Origin: Bacteroidales bacterium
GTDB taxonomy: Bacteria > Bacteroidota > Bacteroidia > Bacteroidales > UBA3663
Reading direction: 5' to 3'
Length of the DNA: 11,500 nucleotides
NCBI GenBank assembly: GCA_004557315.1
Contig: SFEH01000065.1
Coordinates: forward strand, 1 to 11,500
The notes beneath the pieces were generated by a model. The model was not told the origin of the DNA and ran no database searches. It saw only the letters and a list, made by a program, of their open reading frames with translations. The first letter of the stretch is position 1. Each line of letters starts with the position of its first letter. Positions 1 to 7,249 of the stretch are shown piece by piece. Made by a program: the position numbers and the translations under genes.

Positions 1-225
1 CGATCGCTGTGCCTTGGGCGCACGGAAGAAACGATAGACAATGCGGTTGAACCATACTGCATCGCAATAAGACTTGACGATAATGCGCTGACCCTCATTG
101 ACAAAACGCTTCAACACATTGCGCCCCTGATAAATCACTTCGCCTTCAGTGTCGAAGATTTCAGGCAGCCGCTCGATGAATTCAGCATGCTGTGGCGTAA
201 AAGGATTGCAAAAAATTCTTGGCAT
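1..225 (-). CDS. Kdo/WaaP-family LPS sugar kinase, N-terminal part (cut by window edge)
   Basis: Reading the minus strand from the ATG at 225-223 gives an open frame of 75 codons running off the window start, so only the N-terminus is visible. It has the pattern of the Bacteroidota lipopolysaccharide kinase family (Kdo kinase/WaaP/InaA type): an EGEVIYQGRN segment (residues 27-36) forming the glycine-containing nucleotide-loop region, then IIVKSY (48-53), whose Lys51 fits the ATP-binding lysine, then a helix FNRIVYRFFRAPKAQR. Such kinases phosphorylate Kdo or heptose in the inner core of LPS at the cytoplasmic membrane face. It begins 25 nt after the stop of the glycosyltransferase on the same strand, so the two are probably co-transcribed. 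The catalytic loop is outside the window and activity cannot be judged. The family call is by recognition of the N-terminal pattern only. Confidence 0.72.
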   Translation of the reverse strand, partial: MPRIFCNPFTPQHAEFIERLPEIFDTEGEVIYQGRNVLKRFVNEGQRIIVKSYCDAVWFNRIVYRFFRAPKAQRS

Positions 226-250
226 AATTGTGAGATTGAGATATAATACC

Positions 251-967
251 TTAAATCTTGTCAAGCCCTTTTGTAAACTTCAGCCAATAATATTTCAACG
301 GATTCTTGTACTTGAGCTGTTTCCACGGACGACTGTTGTGCGGACGATGGAGCACAGGCAGATTGGTGAAGAGATAATTGCGCAAGCCAGCCTTGACCGA
401 CTCATGTGAGATGGTCACGTCATACCAGTTCTTCGTTGGGTCGAGAGTGTCAAAATCAAATGCTCGCAAGAGGGCAGGGGTGAGCAGGGAGCAGCAGAAT
501 GAGCAATGCTTCTTTTCGTCATAGACTCCTGGCAGTCTGTCTTTTGCGAATCCATAAGGATAGTTGATCGCGCCATTCTCATCGACGGTAACTGAAGCTG
601 CAATACCACATTGCTGACGTTTCTCGGCTTCCTCAAATAGGCGCTGGATGGTGTCTTTCCTTACTGTCACATCCGACTCCACTATCAGCAGGCCAGCATC
701 TCGCTGAAGGGCTTCCTTGCGAGTGCGCTGCAACACCATAAGGTAATTGGGCGACGGATGATCGGTCAGTTCGGCTATATTGACAAGCGTGAAGCCATAT
801 TCTTCGGATGCCTTGCGCAGGATCTCTGTATTCTCTGCAGTGCTATTGTCATTATATATAGTATAGGTGAACGGAACGGTGATTTCCGACGACATGATGG
901 CCTTGATGGTGTCGAGCGTCGTGGCTATACTATCTTTTACAGGGGTTATGATATGAAGACTTTTCAT
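251..967 (-). CDS. GT2-like glycosyltransferase, probable LPS core biosynthesis
   Basis: 238 residues with a GT-A fold pattern. An N-terminal beta strand, SLHIITPVKD (residues 3-12), starts the nucleotide-sugar domain. IYNDNST (37-43) matches the D/N-rich UDP-binding turn of family 2 enzymes. LLIVESDV (93-100) occupies the place of the DxD metal-binding motif but reads ESD. No signal peptide or obvious membrane helix is visible, so a cytoplasmic, membrane-associated enzyme is expected. The C-terminal end is basic and aromatic (KYKNPLKYYWLKFTKGL), which may contact the membrane or acceptor. A cysteine cluster lies at residues 155, 158 and 159. The neighbouring kinase suggests a role in LPS core assembly. 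Donor and acceptor sugars cannot be read from sequence. The start ATG lies about 25 nt downstream of a -7 box. Confidence 0.8.
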   Translation of the reverse strand: MKSLHIITPVKDSIATTLDTIKAIMSSEITVPFTYTIYNDNSTAENTEILRKASEEYGFTLVNIAELTDHPSPNYLMVLQRTRKEALQRDAGLLIVESDVTVRKDTIQRLFEEAEKRQQCGIAASVTVDENGAINYPYGFAKDRLPGVYDEKKHCSFCCSLLTPALLRAFDFDTLDPTKNWYDVTISHESVKAGLRNYLFTNLPVLHRPHNSRPWKQLKYKNPLKYYWLKFTKGLDKI

Positions 968-992
968 CTATGTATTTTTTGTTTCAATAGCA

Positions 993-1000
993 CAAAAATA
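993..1000 (-). promoter_or_regulatory. Bacteroidota -7 box for the glycosyltransferase/kinase operon
   Basis: On the minus strand this reads TATTTTTG, an exact match to TAnnTTTG, about 25 nt before the ATG at 967. Transcription would start near 989, giving a leader of roughly 20 nt. No good -33 TTTG is seen at 19-21 nt spacing, and the region is AT-rich, so a chance match is possible. Confidence 0.45.
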
Positions 1001-1043
1001 GTTATTTTTTTTCATAATTGATGTTTTATCGGGAAAAAATCAG

Positions 1044-1051
1044 TATCTTTG
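1044..1051 (+). promoter_or_regulatory. Bacteroidota -7 box for topB
   Basis: TATCTTTG matches TAnnTTTG and lies 48 nt before the topB ATG, giving a leader of about 45 nt. The nearest TTG (1018-1020) is 23 nt upstream, slightly too far for a standard -33 element. It is divergent from the box at 993-1000. Confidence 0.6.
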
Positions 1052-1099
1052 CCCTAATTTTTCAATTAAAGTCCGAAAATCAAGAACTAAATAACATAT

Positions 1100-2971
1100 A
1101 TGAAAGTCTGTATAGCAGAAAAGCCGAGTGTAGCCCAGACCATTGCCAACGTGCTTGGAGCAACCACGAAACACCAGGGGTATTTCGAGGGCAACGGTTT
1201 TCAGGTCACATGGACCTATGGTCATCTGTGTACGCTCAAAGCGCCTGACGAATACACTCCGCAATGGAAAAGGTGGGACATGAACTATCTGCCTATGGTG
1301 CCTCCAAGGTTTGGCATCTCGCTCATCGATGACGATGGCATCAAGCGTCAATTCAAGATAATCGAAGGGCTGTACGCCAATGCCGAATGCGTCATCAACT
1401 GCGGTGATGCTGGACAGGAAGGTGAGCTCATCCAGCGCTGGGTGATGCAGAAGGCTAATGTCAAATGCCCCGTCTATCGTCTGTGGATCTCCTCGCTGAC
1501 CGATGAAGCTGTGGCTGAAGGCTTCCGTAACCTGATGCCACAGGACAAATACCAGAATCTCTATATGGCAGGATTATCGCGTTCGATTGGCGATTGGCTC
1601 CTTGGCATGAATGCTACTCGTCTTTATACGATCAGATACGGACAGATGGATCAGCGTCAGGTCATCAGCATCGGCCGTGTGCAGACTCCTACTCTGGCTC
1701 TCATCGTGAAACGCCATTGGGAGATAGTCAACTTCGAGCCACAGCAGTACTGGGAACTGAAGACGTTGTATCGCAACGTCACGTTCAATGCGACCAAGGG
1801 ACGATTCGACAAAAAAGAAGACGCAGAGGAACTGCTTGCAAAAATACAAGATACTGAATTTACTATCACCGATATTCAGAAGAAACAGGGCAAGGAGATT
1901 CCACCTCGTCTGTATGACCTCACATCGCTTCAGGTCGATTGCAACCGCAAGTTTGGCTACAGCGCCGACGAGACGCTCAAGCTCATTCAGTCGCTCTATG
2001 AAAAGAAGGTGACTACCTATCCTCGTGTAGATACAACATTCTTGAGCGACGATATATATCCAAAATGTCCAGGCATACTCGGCGGACTGCGCGGCTATGA
2101 GCAATACACTGCCGAACTGTTCGGGAAGAAACTGCCAAAGAGCAAGAAGGTGTTCGACAACTCGAAGGTTACAGACCACCATGCCATCATTCCTACCGGT
2201 GTGCCTGCCATCAACCTGAATGAATGGGAGCGTAAGGTATATGACCTTGTGGCACGTCGCTTCATAGCAGTGTTCTATCCAGACTGTATCTTCAGTTCAA
2301 CAACGGTATTAGGAGAGGCAGCAGAAGTGCCATTCAAGGCCACTGGCAAGATCATTCTTGACCCAGGATGGCGCAAGCTATATGCCAACGAACCTGCCAA
2401 AGATGCAGTGGAGAAGACCAAGGCCAATGAAGAGGAGCAGGAAGAAAGCATACTGCCAGACTTCGTGAAGGGTGAATCGGGTCCTCATACGCCTTCGCTG
2501 CTCGAAAAATGGACACAGCCGCCAAAGCCTTACACAGAGGCGACGTTGCTTCGTGCAATGGAGACGGCGGGAAAGCTCTGCGATGACGAAGACCTCCGCG
2601 ATGCAATGAAGGAAAACGGACTGGGTCGTCCGTCAACCCGTGCAGCCATTATCGAGACACTCTTCAAGCGCCGATATATCCGCAAAGAGAAGAAAAACCT
2701 CGTGGCAACGCAGACAGGCATAGAGGTCATAAAGACCATCAAGCAGGAAATCCTGAAAAGTGCCGAGCTCACCGGTCAATGGGAGAAGAAGCTCCGAATG
2801 ATCGAACGAGGCGAGTACGAACCAGGTGTCTTCTATCAGGAACTGAAGACCATGGTGGCACAGATTGCAGCCGAAGTTAAGAGCGATTTAACCTCTCCTC
2901 GCATAGCTTACGTGAGCGAAGAGGAAGTGCAGAATACACGAAAACGAGGAAAATCACAACAAAATAGTTAA
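1100..2971 (+). CDS. topB: DNA topoisomerase III (type IA)
   Basis: 623 residues; a type IA topoisomerase that passes single strands through a transient 5'-phosphotyrosine break and is used to decatenate DNA and process recombination intermediates. The Toprim domain occupies about residues 1-150: Glu7 in IAEKPS and the acidic motif CGDAGQEGELIQRW with Asp103, Glu107 and Glu109. The second aspartate of a classic DxDxE is glycine here (DxGxE). I recall this as a variant found in a topB subfamily, so it need not mean inactivation. Later landmarks are SIGRVQTPTLALI, LYDLTSLQ, the active-site segment TTYPRVDTTFL with predicted catalytic Tyr307, TDHHAIIPTG, and the C-terminal core motif ENGLGRPSTRAAIIETLFKRRYI. 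There is no zinc-ribbon tail, and the protein ends in a short basic stretch (TRKRGKSQQNS). The start at 1100 gives the expected N-terminus MKVCIAEKPS. No conjugation genes are adjacent, so it looks like the chromosomal copy. Confidence 0.95.
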   Translation: MKVCIAEKPSVAQTIANVLGATTKHQGYFEGNGFQVTWTYGHLCTLKAPDEYTPQWKRWDMNYLPMVPPRFGISLIDDDGIKRQFKIIEGLYANAECVINCGDAGQEGELIQRWVMQKANVKCPVYRLWISSLTDEAVAEGFRNLMPQDKYQNLYMAGLSRSIGDWLLGMNATRLYTIRYGQMDQRQVISIGRVQTPTLALIVKRHWEIVNFEPQQYWELKTLYRNVTFNATKGRFDKKEDAEELLAKIQDTEFTITDIQKKQGKEIPPRLYDLTSLQVDCNRKFGYSADETLKLIQSLYEKKVTTYPRVDTTFLSDDIYPKCPGILGGLRGYEQYTAELFGKKLPKSKKVFDNSKVTDHHAIIPTGVPAINLNEWERKVYDLVARRFIAVFYPDCIFSSTTVLGEAAEVPFKATGKIILDPGWRKLYANEPAKDAVEKTKANEEEQEESILPDFVKGESGPHTPSLLEKWTQPPKPYTEATLLRAMETAGKLCDDEDLRDAMKENGLGRPSTRAAIIETLFKRRYIRKEKKNLVATQTGIEVIKTIKQEILKSAELTGQWEKKLRMIERGEYEPGVFYQELKTMVAQIAAEVKSDLTSPRIAYVSEEEVQNTRKRGKSQQNS

Positions 2972-2976
2972 TTTAG

Positions 2977-2995
2977 TCGAAAAAATTCGATTTTT
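2977..2995 (+). terminator. Weak terminator-like hairpin after topB
   Basis: A 5-bp stem TCGAA/TTCGA with an AAAA loop, followed directly by five T residues, lies 5 nt after the topB stop. The stem is short and AT-rich, so termination would be inefficient. The position is the main support. Confidence 0.35.
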
Positions 2996-3009
2996 AAATA
3001 TAAATTTTG

Positions 3010-3017
3010 TATCTTCG
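3010..3017 (+). promoter_or_regulatory. Bacteroidota -7 box for lptD
   Basis: TATCTTCG followed by CG resembles the TAnnTTTG/TAnnTTCG -7 element. It would start transcription near 3021 and leave a leader of about 90 nt before the lptD ATG. A TTCG at 2986-2989 sits 20 nt upstream in the -33 position but is part of the preceding hairpin. Confidence 0.5.
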
Positions 3018-3038
3018 CGTCGGTTTTGTGTACGCGGT

Positions 3039-3096
3039 GCGTGCACGCGCATGAACATTGTAAGGTTCTACGGCTGAAAGGTTACATGGGACCTTT
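3039..3096 (+). promoter_or_regulatory. Structured 5' leader of lptD
   Basis: The leader contains a perfect 10-bp GC-rich palindrome, GCGTGCACGC (3039-3048), in an otherwise AT-rich region. A second inverted repeat, AAAGGT (3077-3082) with ACCTTT (3091-3096), has an 8-nt loop and ends 14 nt before the start codon. An eight-codon open frame (3051-3077, MNIVRFYG) lies between them. These are seen in the sequence; any control of translation or message stability is inference. Confidence 0.3.
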
Positions 3097-3110
3097 ATTT
3101 AAGACAAACT

Positions 3111-5918
3111 ATGCAATCACGAAGATATCTTTATATTCTTTTTCTGATTATCATCATCAGCTCGGTCAAAGGACTGCGCCCTTCGTTCGTACATGCTGCT
3201 GGCTGGACGGGGTTTGCACAGGACTCACTCACTACAGGAACTCTCGTGCCTGACAGTCTTGCCTCGGACAGCCTTGCCACAGATTCTATTGCCAACGACA
3301 GCATCTCGAAAAAGAAAGGCAGCGGACTTGTTGCTGTGGTCGATTATTCTGCCAAGGACTCCCTGGTCTTCTCGGCAGGCAACATGGCATTTCTCTTTGG
3401 CGAGAGCAAGGTAACCTATGATGACATTGCGCTTGACGCTGAACGCATCCAGCTCTCTCTCGATTCATCACTCGTACATGCCAATGGCGTGCCTGACACA
3501 GCCAATGTAGGCAAGCTGATCGGAGCTCCAAAGTTCAAGGACAACAGTGGAGAATATGAGATGAAGCACATTTCCTATAACTTCAAGACTGCTAAAGGAC
3601 ATATTTCGGACGTTGTGACTCAACAGGGTGACGGCTATATCACAGGCGGTACGACAAAGAAGATGCCAGACAACGACATCTTCCTCGAAAGTGGAAAATA
3701 CACCACGTGCGACCAGACAGAGTGTCCTCACTTCTATATCCAGCTCACCAAGGCTCGCGTGCGTCCTAACAAGAACATCGTCACGGGTCCTGCTTACCTC
3801 GTAGTTGCCGACGTGCCGCTGCCTCTTGCCATTCCTTTCGGATATTTTCCTTTCACAAAAAGCTATTCTTCTGGTTTGCTCATGCCTACATACGGTGCTG
3901 ACCAGACCATGGGTCTATACCTGCGCAATGGAGGATACTATTTCGCTATCAATGACTATATTGACCTGAATCTTACGGGCGACATCTACACCAAGGGCTC
4001 ATGGGGTATCAATGCTTCATCGAAATACGCCGTTCGCTATAAGTTCTCGGGCAACCTGCAGTTCAGCTATCTCAAGACAATCACTGGTGAGAAGGGTATG
4101 CCAGACTACACCGTTGGCACAAACTTCAAAGCTGTATGGAGTCATACCCAGGACAGCCGTTTCAATCCTAACCTCACGCTTTCGGCTTCGGTCAACTATA
4201 CTACATCTGGTTACGAGCGAAACAACCTCACCAGCTTCTACAGCAGCGAGATGACGCAATCGACAAAGCAATCAACTATCAACGCATCTTACAAGATACC
4301 TAACAGCAACTGGTCGTTCTCGGCTTCGGCAAGTGTCACACAGCGCAATCAGGACTCTACAATCGTACTCCAGCTGCCAGACCTCTCCATCTCGCTCAGC
4401 CGTTATTATCCATTCAAGAAGAAGGTGAGAGTGGGTTCAGAGAAGTGGTATGAGAAGATATCCATGTCATATTCTGGCCGAATTTCCAACTCCATCACTA
4501 CGAAGCAGGATCAGCTAAAGAACAAGTCGCTCATCAAGGACTGGAACAACGGAATGCAGCATAACATACCAATTTCTGCATCGTTCACCCTGTTCAATTA
4601 CCTCAATATCACTCCATCGTTCAACTTTACCGACCGTACATACTCGCACAAGACAAAGCAGTATTACGACCCTTCGATACAGAATCCAGATGGCACTTAT
4701 GGAGGTGTTGCCAATGACACCATCTATGGTTTCTATAATGTCTATAACTACAGCACAAGCATCAGTGCCAACACAAAGCTCTACGGTATGTACCGTCCGC
4801 TTCCTGTGTTCAAGAATGCTAAACTGATCGCTGTACGTCACTTGTTTACTCCTACATTGTCATTCAGCTACACTCCTGACTTCGGCAAGCATAAATATGG
4901 CAGCTGGTCATCATATCAGATGCCTGATGCCAATTCCGAAACCGGTTGGAAGACTGTGGAATATTCGCCATTCCAAGGTTATCTCTACGGCACTACCTCA
5001 CGCGGAAAAAGCGGTTCGATCTCTCTTTCGCTCGCAAACAACATCGAGGCAAAGTTCCGTTCTGACTCCGATTCTACAGGCTACAAGAAAGTGTCGATCA
5101 TTGACAATCTCACCACAAGCATCAGCTATAACCTCGCTGCCGACTCAATGCGATGGAGCCCATCGATCCCTGTAGCGGCAACGCTGAAGTTCGGCAAGTC
5201 GGGTTCGGTCAACCTCTCTGCTTCGTTCGACACCTACATGTATGAGGTGAGCAAGTCTGGTACTCCAATCAAGGTCGATGTTCCCCGCTGGAAGGCAGGC
5301 AAGTTCCCTCGACTCATGAATACAGGCTATAGCTACAGCTACCAGTTGAGCGACAAGAAGCTGAAGGAATGGTTTGCAGGCGGTCCGCACGTCGATCCTG
5401 AAGATGAGCTTGACGACGAATATGGCGATACCGACGAGAACCTTGATCCATCGTTTGCCAATGAGATGGAGAACGATGGCAAGCGTCGGAAAAAGCAGAA
5501 GAGTGAGAGTACAAGCTCGACCTACGACTCCGACGGATATTATGTTTGGAGTATGCCATGGACAATGAACCTCTCATACACCATGCGCTACGCATACGCC
5601 GACTTCAATGCAAAAAAGAAAGAATACAACCTGAAGCTCACACATAGCGCATCGGTATCGGGAACGATTCAGCCGACCAAAGCGTGGAACTTCAGCTATA
5701 ACTTCACCTACGACTTCAACCAGCACGAGGTGACCTATATGAATATCAATGCGACACGCGACATGCACTGCTGGATGCTCACTGCCAATCTCAACCCTAT
5801 CGGCCGTTATGCGAGCTTCAACGTATGCATAGCCGTCAAGTCATCGATGCTCAGCGACCTTAAGTACGAGAAGTCAAGTGCTTCGCGTTCGAACAAGATC
5901 GACTGGTATGACGATTAA
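3111..5918 (+). CDS. lptD: LPS-assembly outer-membrane protein LptD
   Basis: 935 residues; the beta-barrel that, with LptE, inserts lipopolysaccharide into the outer leaflet of the outer membrane. An N-terminal signal sequence (RR at 4-5, hydrophobic 6-19) probably cleaves near Ala29 or Ala36. A linker with DSLAx repeats follows, then an OstA/LptA-like periplasmic jelly-roll (about 75-230) with SGKYTTCDQTECPHFYIQ and GPAYLVVADVPLPLAIPFGYFPF. The remainder is a barrel with alternating aromatic strands. Four cysteines are visible in the mature region: 200 and 205 in the periplasmic domain, 887 and 906 near the C-terminus, a distribution compatible with inter-domain disulfides as in E. coli LptD. 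A charged insert (about 757-809: acidic, then KRRKKQK) probably forms an extracellular loop or periplasmic turn. The start at 3111 is chosen for the signal peptide. The stop is 24 nt before hisH, so read-through into the his genes is likely. Confidence 0.92.
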   Translation: MQSRRYLYILFLIIIISSVKGLRPSFVHAAGWTGFAQDSLTTGTLVPDSLASDSLATDSIANDSISKKKGSGLVAVVDYSAKDSLVFSAGNMAFLFGESKVTYDDIALDAERIQLSLDSSLVHANGVPDTANVGKLIGAPKFKDNSGEYEMKHISYNFKTAKGHISDVVTQQGDGYITGGTTKKMPDNDIFLESGKYTTCDQTECPHFYIQLTKARVRPNKNIVTGPAYLVVADVPLPLAIPFGYFPFTKSYSSGLLMPTYGADQTMGLYLRNGGYYFAINDYIDLNLTGDIYTKGSWGINASSKYAVRYKFSGNLQFSYLKTITGEKGMPDYTVGTNFKAVWSHTQDSRFNPNLTLSASVNYTTSGYERNNLTSFYSSEMTQSTKQSTINASYKIPNSNWSFSASASVTQRNQDSTIVLQLPDLSISLSRYYPFKKKVRVGSEKWYEKISMSYSGRISNSITTKQDQLKNKSLIKDWNNGMQHNIPISASFTLFNYLNITPSFNFTDRTYSHKTKQYYDPSIQNPDGTYGGVANDTIYGFYNVYNYSTSISANTKLYGMYRPLPVFKNAKLIAVRHLFTPTLSFSYTPDFGKHKYGSWSSYQMPDANSETGWKTVEYSPFQGYLYGTTSRGKSGSISLSLANNIEAKFRSDSDSTGYKKVSIIDNLTTSISYNLAADSMRWSPSIPVAATLKFGKSGSVNLSASFDTYMYEVSKSGTPIKVDVPRWKAGKFPRLMNTGYSYSYQLSDKKLKEWFAGGPHVDPEDELDDEYGDTDENLDPSFANEMENDGKRRKKQKSESTSSTYDSDGYYVWSMPWTMNLSYTMRYAYADFNAKKKEYNLKLTHSASVSGTIQPTKAWNFSYNFTYDFNQHEVTYMNINATRDMHCWMLTANLNPIGRYASFNVCIAVKSSMLSDLKYEKSSASRSNKIDWYDD
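3252..3311 (+). repeat. Degenerate 15-nt repeats encoding DSLAx pentads in the LptD linker
   Basis: Four in-frame 15-nt units encode DSLAS, DSLAT, DSIAN and DSISK (residues 48-67), between the signal peptide and the OstA-like domain. Synonymous codons differ (gac agt, gac agc, gat tct), so the units are old or selected at the protein level rather than freshly expanded. A flexible periplasmic linker is the likely role. Confidence 0.7.
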
Positions 5919-5942
5919 CATTATCAAAACTATTTTCAAAAT

Positions 5943-6530
5943 ATGATAGCAGTTGTCAAATACAATGCAGGAAACATCTTCAGCGTACTCTGCGCACTGA
6001 AACGTCTTGGATATGAGGCGGTCCTGACCGATGATCCAGACACGCTCCGCAGGGCTGACAAGGTAGTTTTTCCTGGCGTAGGAGAGGCTCGTGCGGCAAT
6101 GGAGCATCTCAATGCCAACGGACTCTCCGATGTTATCCGCGGACTGAAACAGCCTGTCCTCGGCATCTGTATCGGCATGCAGCTCCTCTGTCGCCACAGT
6201 GAGGAAAGCGATGTCGATTGCCTCGGAATTTTCGATGCCGATGTTGTGCGTTTCAACCCAACAAATCCGGAACTCAAGGTACCTCACATGGGCTGGAACC
6301 AGATAAGGAATATGAAGTCACCTCTCTTCGACGGCGTAAACGAGGGCAGCTTCGTATATTACGTTCATTCATATCATGCACAGGTCTGCCCATACACCAT
6401 AGCAGTGACCGAATATGACGGACCATACAGCGCAGCTTTACACAAAGACAACTTTTATGCAACACAGTTCCACCCCGAGAAGTCGGGTTCAGTTGGAGAA
6501 CAGATACTAAAGAATTTCTTGGAATTATGA
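5943..6530 (+). CDS. hisH: Imidazole glycerol phosphate synthase, glutaminase subunit HisH
   Basis: 195 residues, the normal length for this class I glutamine amidotransferase. It releases ammonia from glutamine and channels it to HisF for making imidazole glycerol phosphate in histidine synthesis. The catalytic triad is intact: Cys76 in LGICIGMQLL, and His177 and Glu179 in QFHPEKSG. Other landmarks are KYNAGNIFSV at the N-terminus, FPGVGEARAAM (43-53) for the glycine-rich oxyanion region, PHMGWNQI and FVYYVHSYHA. The stop codon overlaps the hisA start in an ATGA (6527-6530), indicating translational coupling. The 24-nt gap after lptD is AT-rich and shows only a poor -7 match (TATTTTCA), so it is probably transcribed from upstream. 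Confidence 0.97.
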   Translation: MIAVVKYNAGNIFSVLCALKRLGYEAVLTDDPDTLRRADKVVFPGVGEARAAMEHLNANGLSDVIRGLKQPVLGICIGMQLLCRHSEESDVDCLGIFDADVVRFNPTNPELKVPHMGWNQIRNMKSPLFDGVNEGSFVYYVHSYHAQVCPYTIAVTEYDGPYSAALHKDNFYATQFHPEKSGSVGEQILKNFLEL

Positions 6531-7249
6531 TAGATATTATACCTGCAATTGATATTATCGACGGACAGTTGGTGCGCCTCCAGCAGGGAGATTACAACGC
6601 GAAGACCATCTATAGCCAGAATCCTCTGGATGTTGCCAAGCAGTTTGAGGATGTGGGCATCAAGCGCCTGCATGTCGTGGATCTTGACGGAGCCAAGGCT
6701 AATCACATCGTCAACTACAAGACTCTCGAAGACATTGCGACAAACACTCATCTCGTCATCGACTTCGGTGGTGGAATCAAGAGTGACGAAGATGCAGAGA
6801 TAGCATTCAACAGTGGTGCTCACTACATCACTGGTGGCTCGATTGCTGTTCATCGCCCAGCTCTCTTCCTTTCATGGATTGAGAAATATGGAGCAGACCA
6901 TGTCATCCTTGGTGCTGACATCAAAGACGGATACATTGCCCACACAGGTTGGACTGAATCGAGCGATGCGAAGTGGCAGAGCTTCATCGCCAGCTATGTG
7001 GCTCGTGGCGTTAGACGTGTCATCTCGACCGACATCTCACGCGACGGTATGATGAATGGCCCTGCCGTGGAACTCTATACCGACATCATGGAGCAGTTCC
7101 CTATTCTTCATGTCACAGCCTCGGGTGGCGTGTCGTGCATGAACGATGTGAAGCGACTCGATGAAGCAGGAGTGCCTGCAGTCATCGTCGGCAAGGCTAT
7201 CTACGAAGGACGTATCACTATTAATGATCTTGTTGAATATGCTCGCTAA
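6527..7249 (+). CDS. hisA: ProFAR isomerase HisA
   Basis: 240 residues; 1-(5-phosphoribosyl)-5-[(5-phosphoribosylamino)methylideneamino]imidazole-4-carboxamide isomerase, the (beta/alpha)8-barrel enzyme that makes the substrate of HisF/HisH. Catalytic residues line up with the family: Asp9 in IIPAIDIIDG and Asp131 in ILGADIKDG, with Thr168 in STDISRDGMMNG. Phosphate-binding glycine motifs are FGGGIKS (first half) and ASGGVS (second half), reflecting the barrel's internal two-fold repeat. It begins inside the hisH stop (ATGA) and its 3' end overlaps hisF by 11 nt. TrpF-type dual activity cannot be judged from sequence. Confidence 0.97.
   Translation: MIDIIPAIDIIDGQLVRLQQGDYNAKTIYSQNPLDVAKQFEDVGIKRLHVVDLDGAKANHIVNYKTLEDIATNTHLVIDFGGGIKSDEDAEIAFNSGAHYITGGSIAVHRPALFLSWIEKYGADHVILGADIKDGYIAHTGWTESSDAKWQSFIASYVARGVRRVISTDISRDGMMNGPAVELYTDIMEQFPILHVTASGGVSCMNDVKRLDEAGVPAVIVGKAIYEGRITINDLVEYAR

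Noticed and set aside
149..409. Plus-strand open frame of 86 codons over the kinase/glycosyltransferase junction
   Set aside because: It is antisense to two recognisable coding regions and has no homology-like pattern.
1574..2182. Long minus-strand open frame (202 codons) within topB
   Set aside because: It lies fully antisense to the conserved topoisomerase core and has no recognisable motif; a codon-usage shadow.
1100..2971. topB as a sign of an integrative conjugative element
   Set aside because: Bacteroidota elements often carry topB, but here the neighbours are LPS and housekeeping genes, with no tra, mob or integrase genes or attachment repeats.
7161..7238. N-terminal extension of HisF by 26 residues
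   Set aside because: The extra codons lie inside hisA in another frame and resemble nothing; MLAKRIIPCLDV is the standard HisF start.
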